A stretch of DNA of 5,588 bases, from NCBI GenBank assembly GCA_016742295.1, contig JACVCA010000100.1:1-5588 (forward strand), written 5' to 3'. Positions 1 through 4,489 of this stretch are shown one piece after another (positions within the stretch are counted from its first letter, which is position 1; every line of letters begins with the position of its first letter). Under the pieces are notes generated by a model. It ran no database searches, was not told the DNA's origin, and saw nothing but the letters and a program-made list of their open reading frames with translations. A program made the position numbers and the translations under genes. The DNA is from Alphaproteobacteria bacterium (GTDB lineage Bacteria; Pseudomonadota; Alphaproteobacteria; JAGOMX01).

Positions 1-642
1 CTCTAGAGCTTGGTGCATACTATGGGTCACCATTAATACAGTCAGGCCGCGTTCTCTTACGATCTTTTGGGTAAGCTCAATCACAAAATGTGCAGTTTTA
101 GGATCAAGGGCAGCTGTATGCTCGTCCAGCACAAGGATCTTCATTGGGCTCATGACCGCCATCAACAGGCTTATTGTTTGACGTTGTCCTCCAGAAAGAA
201 GCCCAATTGGATCTTTGAGACGATCTTCAAGCCCCATTTTAAGCATTGCAATATAAGTACGAAATTCTTCTCGAATTCTTGTATCGAGAGCCTTTGAAAG
301 ATTGCGGACCTGTCCCCGTCTATATGCAAGAGCGAGATTTTCCTCGATGGATAAGTCAGAACAGGTCCCAACCATGGGGTCTTGAAATACACGCGCAACC
401 ACACTGGCTCTTCGAGCAGTCGACCATTTAGTGATATTGACACCATCAACATCGAGAGTTCCTGATTGTAGGTTAATATCCCCTGTTAACGCATTTAAAA
501 GTGTTGATTTACCTGCGCCATTACTGCCAATTACAGTTACAAATTCACCTTCAGCAATGCGCAAGGTTATGCCACAAAGTGCATGACTTTCCATAGGCGT
601 GCCAGGGTTAAAACAAACTTTTATATTATTAAAGGAAATCAT
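1..642 (-). CDS. ABC transporter ATP-binding protein (aromatic amino acid-type importer), 3' end cut by window
   Basis: This is the cytoplasmic ATPase that would power the importer encoded with it. I translated 214 codons; the frame is open to the window edge and the C-terminus is missing (relatives are roughly 250-265 residues). All nucleotide-binding motifs are present in order: Walker A GSNGAGKST at residues 39-47, Q-loop Gln87, signature LSGGQ at 149-153, Walker B ILVLDE at 169-174, a D-loop AALD at 177-180 and the H-loop His207. The string LDEHTAALDPKTA is typical of the COG1101 ATPases that accompany COG2984/COG4120 proteins. The ATG at 642 overlaps the permease stop as ATGA and has GGAG six bases upstream, inside the end of the permease gene, so translation is probably coupled. 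The motifs are intact, so the protein should be functional. Substrate (Trp/Tyr or other aromatic) is inferred from family annotation only. Confidence 0.93.
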   Translation of the reverse strand, partial: MISFNNIKVCFNPGTPMESHALCGITLRIAEGEFVTVIGSNGAGKSTLLNALTGDINLQSGTLDVDGVNITKWSTARRASVVARVFQDPMVGTCSDLSIEENLALAYRRGQVRNLSKALDTRIREEFRTYIAMLKMGLEDRLKDPIGLLSGGQRQTISLLMAVMSPMKILVLDEHTAALDPKTAHFVIELTQKIVRERGLTVLMVTHSMHQALE

Positions 643-1541
643 GAAACACTCCGTTTTTTAACAAGCAGACTAAAAAGGGGTTTACGCCCATAACTGAACA
701 TCAAAGCCAGTGCAACAATTGCTGCAGTGACCAAGTTGACGTCTGAAGTTTGAAGGCCTAAGAAATCGGAGTTGAGAGCTAAAGCCATCACCAAGCGGTG
801 TACAATAGCTCCTATTGTACACGCGATAAGGGAGAAAAACACAGAGCGAGTTTGCCAACAAGCTTCACCAATTAACACTGCAGCTAAACCAATTACGATC
901 GTTCCTTGGCCCATATTTATATCCGCAAACCCTTGGTTTTGAGCATATAAGGCCCCTGCAAGGGCGATAATGCTATTGCTTAAAGCAATACCTGATAGCA
1001 CGATCAGAGGGGTTCGAACACCATGAGCAATTGCCATACGTGGATTTTTTCCTGTTGCTCGCATTGCCAGGCCAATTTCAGAGCTTAAGAAACGATAAAG
1101 CAGAGTAATCACTGAAACGATAATTAATCCTGCGAGCGCAATTCCTCCAGGTGTACGGGAAAGAAGTCTCTCAAAAGGTGTGAAAACCGTCTCTTGATTT
1201 AAAAATGCAATATTAGGTCGTCCCATTACGCGAAGATTAATTGAGTAAAGGGCAGTCATAGTTAGGATACTGGCTAAAAGGTGTAAGATTTTCCACCTTA
1301 CATTCAGCCAAGCTGTTACAAGTCCTGCAAGCGATCCTGCAAGCATGGCTATAAACGTTGCAAGCCAAGGGTTTAAACCCTCGATAATTAAAATAGCGGC
1401 AACAGCTGCCCCTAAAGGAAAACTTCCATCGACGGTAAGATCTGGAAAATCTAGAACCCGAAAAGAAAGATAGACTCCTATCCCAATTAACCCGAATATT
1501 AATCCCATTTCGATAGCACCAAAAAATTGAACACTATTCAC
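639..1541 (-). CDS. ABC transporter permease, putative tryptophan/tyrosine import family
   Basis: Inner-membrane permease of 300 residues, a normal length for COG4120 in the BPD_transp_2 superfamily. About eight hydrophobic segments are visible, roughly at residues 11-27, 43-54, 58-80, 86-101, 133-151, 177-200, 213-226 and 234-254, with another near 268-285. Family hallmarks are LDFPDLTVDGSF at 30-41, LRVMGRPN at 103-110, the cytoplasmic coupling-loop-like stretch EIGLAMRATGKNPRMA at 155-170 and GTIVIGLAAVLIGE at 213-226. It probably works as a dimer with the ATPase encoded next. The start is GTG at 1541, chosen because AAGGAG lies seven bases upstream and because it overlaps the preceding stop as GTGA. 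Its stop overlaps the ATPase start as ATGA. No frame damage is seen. Family assignment is firm; substrate specificity is inferred. Confidence 0.93.
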   Translation of the reverse strand: MNSVQFFGAIEMGLIFGLIGIGVYLSFRVLDFPDLTVDGSFPLGAAVAAILIIEGLNPWLATFIAMLAGSLAGLVTAWLNVRWKILHLLASILTMTALYSINLRVMGRPNIAFLNQETVFTPFERLLSRTPGGIALAGLIIVSVITLLYRFLSSEIGLAMRATGKNPRMAIAHGVRTPLIVLSGIALSNSIIALAGALYAQNQGFADINMGQGTIVIGLAAVLIGEACWQTRSVFFSLIACTIGAIVHRLVMALALNSDFLGLQTSDVNLVTAAIVALALMFSYGRKPLFSLLVKKRSVS

Positions 1542-2062
1542 CGTGCTTCTCCTTCACCTATTACATACTGAGCTTTATTTCCATTATTAGGGGGGATACG
1601 AATACCTAATTTTTCGGTAGAGGCAAGATTTAAAAAGCGAGTTCTTTTGAGAGGAATCCTAATAGGGGTCTCATTTACTTTTACATCTTTTTGATCCATC
1701 GTTTGCTTCCGGCCATAGTAAATAATGCCAACTGGGCCAAGTGTCCCATGATAAACTGATTGGCTATCCCTGATCCCAGGACCAATGACATTAAGCGCAG
1801 GATGTTCAACAAGTTGAGTGATAGCAACTACAGCTGGGATCTTGATTGGGGCTGTAGTACATGGGCCTGCCTGGATAAGATAATATCCAATAATGCTACT
1901 ACAAATGGCTACAACACCATATTTTAGCAGAAAGATAAATGATCTAGGAAAATTAAAATTTAGGGTTAAGGGCGTGGGTTGAGATGTCCCTAATACATAT
2001 GAAGCTTTTAAGGCTGGTGAGAGTACATTATTCCTGAGTGGTGACTTGTCGTAAATTTTCAT
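1538..2062 (-). pseudogene. Internally deleted remnant of a second ABC substrate-binding protein gene (in frame, no stops)
   Basis: An open frame of 174 codons that is clearly related to the intact binding protein at 2488-3594 (368 residues) but lacks its middle. Residues 76-99 (VVAITQLVEHPALN and onward) align without gaps to 71-94 of the intact protein. Residues 100-116 then align to 293-309 (DSQSV with DSHSV), GRK at 117-119 to GRK at 312-314, and LNLASTEKLGI at 144-154 to LNLKSADKLGI at 343-353. About 198 codons, nearly the whole ligand-binding core, are absent. The N-terminal hydrophobic segment is kept, but the expected lipobox reads AGPC, with Pro before Cys68, so lipidation is unlikely. 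AGGA lies about ten bases before the ATG. The stop overlaps the permease GTG, whose Shine-Dalgarno sits inside this frame. It cannot bind substrate as its relatives do; it may survive as a translational feeder for the permease. Confidence 0.85.
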
Positions 2063-2165
2063 GACACTTTAATCCTGTAATGGTCGACTGAGATGTACCT
2101 TTGTGGAGAGCTAGATAACTTTGAAGCCAATACCTGTAATTAAAGTATGTAAATCCTTGAAGCAT
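2028..2165 (-). CDS. Candidate aromatic-rich leader peptide ORF (45 codons)
   Basis: A short frame starting at ATG 2165 with GGAG eight bases upstream, and ending at TAA 2028-2030. Residues 4-17 read GFTYFNYRYWLQSY: Phe5, Tyr7, Phe8, Tyr10, Tyr12, Trp13 and Tyr17, seven aromatic residues among the first 17. It starts 103 bases before the remnant gene and runs 35 bases into it in another frame. It stands ahead of a permease and ATPase of a family annotated as tryptophan/tyrosine importers. Attenuation leaders such as trpL and pheL are rich in the amino acid they sense, so a sensing role is a reasonable inference. One could imagine ribosomes that finish the frame disturbing initiation at 2062, while stalled ribosomes leave it free. 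I saw no hairpin plus U-run of a classic terminator. AT-rich DNA gives Phe and Tyr codons by chance, so this stays a candidate. Confidence 0.38.
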   Translation of the reverse strand: MLQGFTYFNYRYWLQSYLALHKGTSQSTITGLKCHENLRQVTTQE

Positions 2166-2199
2166 TTTCTTTTCTCCAGTTGAATGAAGCTAATTTCCT

Positions 2200-2214
2200 G
2201 TGCTTTATAAGCAC
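2200..2214. repeat. Perfect inverted repeat in the leader of the permease unit
   Basis: GTGCTTTATAAGCAC: six-base arms around a three-base centre. It lies between the minus-strand promoter candidate at 2272-2300 and the aromatic-rich leader ORF, so it would be transcribed as a small hairpin or could serve as an operator. On the minus strand the centre also contains TATAAA, a possible -10, but no good -35 lies at the right distance (best TGTTCA at 16 bases). No U-run follows, so it is not a terminator. Confidence 0.45.
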
Positions 2215-2271
2215 CCTACAATACATGAACATAGGAGATTTCATGAAAAAATTCAAGAATATTATCAAAAA

Positions 2272-2300
2272 AATAAAGGTTTATTATGAATAGATGTCAA
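2272..2300 (-). promoter_or_regulatory. Sigma-70-type promoter candidate for the remnant-permease-ATPase unit
   Basis: On the minus strand, a perfect -35 TTGACA (2295-2300), a 17-base spacer and TTTATT (2272-2277, four of six matches to TATAAT). Transcription would start near 2265, giving about 100 bases before the leader ORF and about 200 before the remnant gene. It would make the permease and ATPase independent of the promoter of the intact binding protein. Confidence 0.5.
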
Positions 2301-2322
2301 GGTGATACCTTCAAGATATAAT
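2294..2322 (+). promoter_or_regulatory. Plus-strand promoter candidate sharing its -35 with the minus-strand promoter
   Basis: ATGTCA (2294-2299, four of six matches) with a 17-base spacer and a perfect TATAAT (2317-2322). Its -35 occupies the same bases as the minus-strand TTGACA. Transcription would start near 2329 and run towards the 3' end of the intact binding-protein gene, giving antisense RNA. The region is AT-rich, so a chance TATAAT is possible. Confidence 0.35.
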
Positions 2323-2426
2323 AAATATAGCCCGTGTGAAATACGCGTATGAATCAATCAACTTACAGATGCTCAATCTTAAAACTATTTTCCTGCGATC
2401 AATTTTGTTTTGAGGAGAATGTAAGG

Positions 2427-2498
2427 ATGGGCGCTTATATCCGAAGAGTCTTGATCATTTGCATCCCGGCTTTTTTTACCCCCCATTTTAACGGGTGA
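2427..2498 (+). CDS. Possible 23-codon ORF, convergent with the binding-protein gene
   Basis: ATG 2427 to TGA 2496-2498 on the plus strand, with GAGGAG (2412-2417) nine bases before the ATG. The peptide starts MGAYIRRVLIICIPAFF, which resembles the basic and hydrophobic start of a signal or membrane peptide. Its end overlaps the last codons of the intact binding-protein gene on the other strand. The plus-strand promoter candidate at 2294-2322 lies about 100 bases upstream. It may be a real small membrane peptide, the stub of a lost gene, or chance. No function can be given. Confidence 0.2.
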   Translation: MGAYIRRVLIICIPAFFTPHFNG

Positions 2499-3594
2499 CA
2501 CGCTTGGCTTTTTTAACCAAAGACTCTGCAAGTAAAATACCTAATTTATCAGCAGATTTAAGGTTAAGATAAATGTCCGTTGTTGCAGGAGAAGTAACTC
2601 TCATATTTCCAGGCTTTTCGCCTTTAAATAGTCTTATAACCATTTCGGCGGTTTTCCGTCCGGTTTCATAATGACTAAAGCCCACAGAAGCCACTGCTCC
2701 TTGAGTGACTGAGTGGCTATCACTTGAAAACACCGGAACATTATGCTCATAACTTAAGGAGACCACTTGCTCCATCGCAGCAAGGACTGTGTTATCAAGG
2801 GGAACATAGATGGCATCAACTTCCTTTACGGCTTTTTGAAAAGCCAAAGGGACCTCAGGAACTTTTGAGGCTGAGATCTTGATCACTCTAAAGCCCATCT
2901 CTCTAGATAGATCATCAACCTGTTGGGCAATCTTAGCAGGTGTAGTTTCACCAGGATTATAAAGCACACCTAAGATTTCTAAATTTGGCATAATTTCTTT
3001 AATAAGGGCCAATTGACTACTAATAGGTGGAGCATCTGTAGTACCTGTAACGTTGCCACCAGGGTGCATCATATCTGTTACGACATTTGCATGAATTGGA
3101 TCTGTCACTGCTGAAAAAATAATCGGGGTTTCCGTACTTCGCGCAGCTGATATCACGGCTTGAGTACTGGGTGTTGTAATTGGGATAATGACATCTGGGC
3201 GCATACCTATAAACTTTTGCGCAATCTGTATGCTGGTTGCAATGCTGCCTTGTGCATTTTCAAAGACCAAAGTGATATTTTTTCCATCAATGTAACCGGC
3301 TGCTGCAAGCCCATCCTTGACGCCTTGTGTTACAGCATCAGCTGAGGGGTGGGCTATAATTTGGGTGATTGCTACAACTTTTTTAGCTTCTTGCTGATCG
3401 CAACCTGAGGATAAAAGTAAGTAACAGAAGATTCCTGCAAAAGAACAAATCGGTTTTAATAAGCTGATCGAAGAAGTGTAAAGTTTAAAGGATGGAGAGT
3501 GTAAAAGGAATTGATTTAACGAGTGAATATTGTGCTTTAATAATTGAATAATATTTTTAACACTGCGGCTCAAACTTGTAACTTGAATAAACAT
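2488..3594 (-). CDS. ABC transporter substrate-binding protein, putative tryptophan/tyrosine import family (ABC_sub_bind)
   Basis: Periplasmic binding protein of 368 residues, intact. It matches the COG2984/PF04392 family: VVAITQIIAHPS at residues 73-84, NAQG at 113-116, TPSTQ at 141-145, VTDP at 163-166, GGNVTGTTD at 179-187, LYNPGE at 211-216 and the C-terminal KLGI at 350-353. It would deliver an aromatic amino acid or similar ligand to the permease encoded downstream. A hydrophobic segment at 49-62 ends in LLSSGC, with Cys65 as a plausible lipid attachment site followed by Asp66. The roughly 47 residues before that segment are unusually long for a signal peptide. The start at 3594 is still favoured, because GGAG lies seven bases upstream and because the remnant paralogue has a leader of the same length (LLK at 45-47 in both). 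It lies 425 bases from the permease unit and has its own promoter candidate. Confidence 0.92.
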   Translation of the reverse strand: MFIQVTSLSRSVKNIIQLLKHNIHSLNQFLLHSPSFKLYTSSISLLKPICSFAGIFCYLLLSSGCDQQEAKKVVAITQIIAHPSADAVTQGVKDGLAAAGYIDGKNITLVFENAQGSIATSIQIAQKFIGMRPDVIIPITTPSTQAVISAARSTETPIIFSAVTDPIHANVVTDMMHPGGNVTGTTDAPPISSQLALIKEIMPNLEILGVLYNPGETTPAKIAQQVDDLSREMGFRVIKISASKVPEVPLAFQKAVKEVDAIYVPLDNTVLAAMEQVVSLSYEHNVPVFSSDSHSVTQGAVASVGFSHYETGRKTAEMVIRLFKGEKPGNMRVTSPATTDIYLNLKSADKLGILLAESLVKKAKRVTR

Positions 3595-3694
3595 AACAGG
3601 GCTCCATCCGGATAAATCGATTAAATACTTGCACAGATCTTAAAATATTTAATATGCTTTTAAGTCGCTCTGTAAGCAGTAGCAGTAAATTCAT
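3557..3694 (-). CDS. Candidate Leu-rich leader ORF (45 codons) ahead of the binding-protein gene
   Basis: ATG 3694 with GGAG six bases upstream, ending at TAA 3557-3559. The peptide begins MNLLLLLTER, with five successive Leu codons (TTA CTG CTA CTG CTT). It starts 100 bases before the binding-protein ATG and overlaps that gene by 38 bases in another frame. The promoter candidate at 3754-3784 would place it about 54 bases into the transcript. E. coli leuL also carries a run of four Leu codons, which makes a leader role conceivable, but the downstream family is usually linked to aromatic ligands and no terminator hairpin is seen. It could equally be a chance frame. Confidence 0.28.
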   Translation of the reverse strand: MNLLLLLTERLKSILNILRSVQVFNRFIRMEPCYVYSSYKFEPQC

Positions 3695-3724
3695 CTTTAT
3701 CTCCAATGCTTTTTAAAATTAATT

Positions 3725-3756
3725 CTTAAAGAAACCTAAAGGCTGTCTTTCTTAAG
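3725..3756. repeat. Imperfect inverted repeat at the predicted transcription start of the binding-protein gene
   Basis: Arms CTTAAAGAAA (3725-3734) and TTTCTTAAG (3748-3756), with one unpaired base, around a 13-base centre. It overlaps the predicted -10 and start site, so it is more likely an operator, or chance in AT-rich DNA, than a transcribed hairpin. Confidence 0.3.
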
Positions 3757-3784
3757 ATATGTAAATTTTATTGGGCGCTGTCAA
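3754..3784 (-). promoter_or_regulatory. Sigma-70-type promoter candidate for the binding-protein gene
   Basis: Minus-strand TTGACA (3779-3784, perfect) with either CATATC after 17 bases (3756-3761, three of six matches) or TATCTT after 19 (3754-3759, four of six). The start would be near 3748, about 150 bases before the gene. The strong -35 and weak -10 suggest a promoter that may need help or be regulated. Confidence 0.48.
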
Positions 3785-3809
3785 GAATTTTAAAAGACTG
3801 AAACGCCCA
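3772..3809. repeat. GC-rich inverted repeat flanking the -35 element
   Basis: Arms TGGGCG (3772-3777) and CGCCCA (3804-3809), separated by 26 bases that contain the TTGACA at 3779-3784. The arms stand out against AT-rich surroundings. It could be a binding site for a dimeric regulator, or the stem of a hairpin at the end of the upstream transcript. Neither strand carries a following T-run. Confidence 0.35.
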
Positions 3810-4016
3810 TGTAGCATTGTTGTTAAATTGGAGTCATGCATAAGAAGCTCCCATGCTCATTAGCCGCTCTATCTTCTGGTTGAGGTATGAGAGTAAAGCA
3901 CCCTTATCTCCTGCGTCACGCGAGTTATTCGTCTGTACTGCCAAGAGTTTTAAAAAATAGTATCAATTCAATAGAGGACCTTAAGTATGTTAAAGCTATC
4001 CTAGCAAGCAGTGAAG
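3810..4016. other. Spacer between the small secreted protein gene and the binding-protein promoter
   Basis: About 200 bases with no convincing gene. A plus-strand frame begins at 3887 and runs on into the antisense of the small protein gene, but its only GAGG lies one base before the ATG and the product resembles nothing I know. Small hairpins (GCTATCCTAGC at 3995-4005 and the one at 4006-4025) lie near the end of the small protein gene. Confidence 0.5.
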
Positions 4017-4025
4017 TTACTGCTT
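4006..4025 (-). repeat. Hairpin overlapping the stop codon of the small secreted protein gene
   Basis: Perfect seven-base arms AAGCAGT (4006-4012) and ACTGCTT (4019-4025) around a six-base loop, spanning the TAA. No T-run follows directly, so it is not a standard intrinsic terminator. It may protect the 3' end of the transcript, or be an inefficient terminator together with the adjacent small stem at 3995-4005. Confidence 0.35.
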
Positions 4026-4331
4026 TCCTGAGCTATTATCTCTTTTTTCTTCACATTTTTTTTCGTATGTTTGCCTATCAGCTTCACTTTTAAACCGTGC
4101 AGTTTTCATTAACATTAGGCAGTCTTGATACTCATCCTGTTTAGCTGGGTTTTCTTTTGGTAAATTAAGTGTTGTCTTTTCATTAGAAGCCTGTTCACCT
4201 TCCTTAGGCTGATTAAAACTTTGAGGGTTTTCTTTTAAAGCGTCTGGATGGCTGCCCATTGCTTGATCATGCGTAAATATTACATATGAAGTTAGGATAA
4301 AGAAAATGATGTTTTGTAAAATTTTTTTCAT
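4017..4331 (-). CDS. Small exported protein of unknown function (104 aa)
   Basis: Not recognised as a known family. Residues 1-26 look like a signal peptide: MKK, a hydrophobic stretch IIFFILTSYVIF at 8-19, and a possible cleavage after Ala24 or Gly26. The predicted mature part of about 80 residues is highly charged, rich in Lys, Glu, Gln, Asn and Pro up to about residue 65. A likely helical segment at 66-98 follows, with two cysteines (Cys71 and Cys93) that could form a disulfide in the periplasm. The start is supported by GAGG six bases before the ATG, inside a small hairpin at 4332-4345. It lies 158 bases after sucD on the same strand and could be read through from it or have its own promoter. 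The signal peptide and ribosome site make a real gene likely. Confidence 0.7.
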   Translation of the reverse strand: MKKILQNIIFFILTSYVIFTHDQAMGSHPDALKENPQSFNQPKEGEQASNEKTTLNLPKENPAKQDEYQDCLMLMKTARFKSEADRQTYEKKCEEKRDNSSGKQ

Positions 4332-4345
4332 TAGAGCCCTCTCTA
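4332..4345 (-). repeat. Small hairpin covering the ribosome site of the small exported protein gene
   Basis: Arms TAGAG (4332-4336) and CTCTA (4341-4345) around a four-base loop, immediately before the ATG. On the transcript the Shine-Dalgarno GAGG lies partly in the stem and loop, so folding could lower translation. Five base pairs are weak, so this may be incidental. Confidence 0.25.
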
Positions 4346-4489
4346 GCAGAAATTAATAAGGAAGATTTGTATTCCTATAATTTTATATTCTCTCTTACAA
4401 AAGATAATATTTAGTTAACCTTAGGAATCTATTAATGGCTGGGTATTATTTCAATCCTATTTTACCTTGTATAACAGTATCTAGCTTTT

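Larger units (their letters stand above)
2063..2487. other. 425-base spacer between the two transporter units: contents
   Basis: This gap holds the bulk of the aromatic-rich leader ORF, the inverted repeat at 2200-2214, the two overlapping promoter candidates at 2272-2322, a small inverted repeat AAGGTGATACCTT at 2299-2311, a 10-base palindrome ATACGCGTAT at 2341-2350 and the 23-codon plus-strand ORF. A 16-codon lysine-rich plus-strand frame (2243-2293) has AGGAG before its ATG but is too short to call. An AT-only hairpin (2272-2285) followed by seven T on the minus strand could be a weak terminator, but the same bases form the -10 of the minus-strand promoter. No strong terminator for the upstream gene is visible. 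Confidence 0.5.

Noticed and set aside
1538..2062. The short frame as an independent novel gene
   Set aside because: Both ends align with the neighbouring binding protein, including KLGI and the GATAGCC junction, so an internally deleted paralogue explains it better.
2243..2293. 16-codon Lys-rich plus-strand frame with AGGAG before the ATG
   Set aside because: Too short and made almost entirely of AT-rich codons; it lies under the minus-strand promoter candidate and upstream of the only plus-strand promoter seen.
2461..2490. T-run next to C-run after the binding-protein gene as a terminator
   Set aside because: On the coding strand it reads as an A-run, and the possible ACCC/GGGT stem is not followed by T on either strand.
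3887..4093. Plus-strand frame of 68 codons beginning before and running across the end of the small exported protein gene
   Set aside because: Its hydrophobic second half is the antisense of a charged coding region, the GAGG lies only one base before the ATG, and no family resemblance is visible.
4332..4489. Intrinsic terminator after sucD
   Set aside because: No stem followed by a T-run was found on the minus strand in this spacer; promoter-like TATAAA near 4383 lacks a matching -35.
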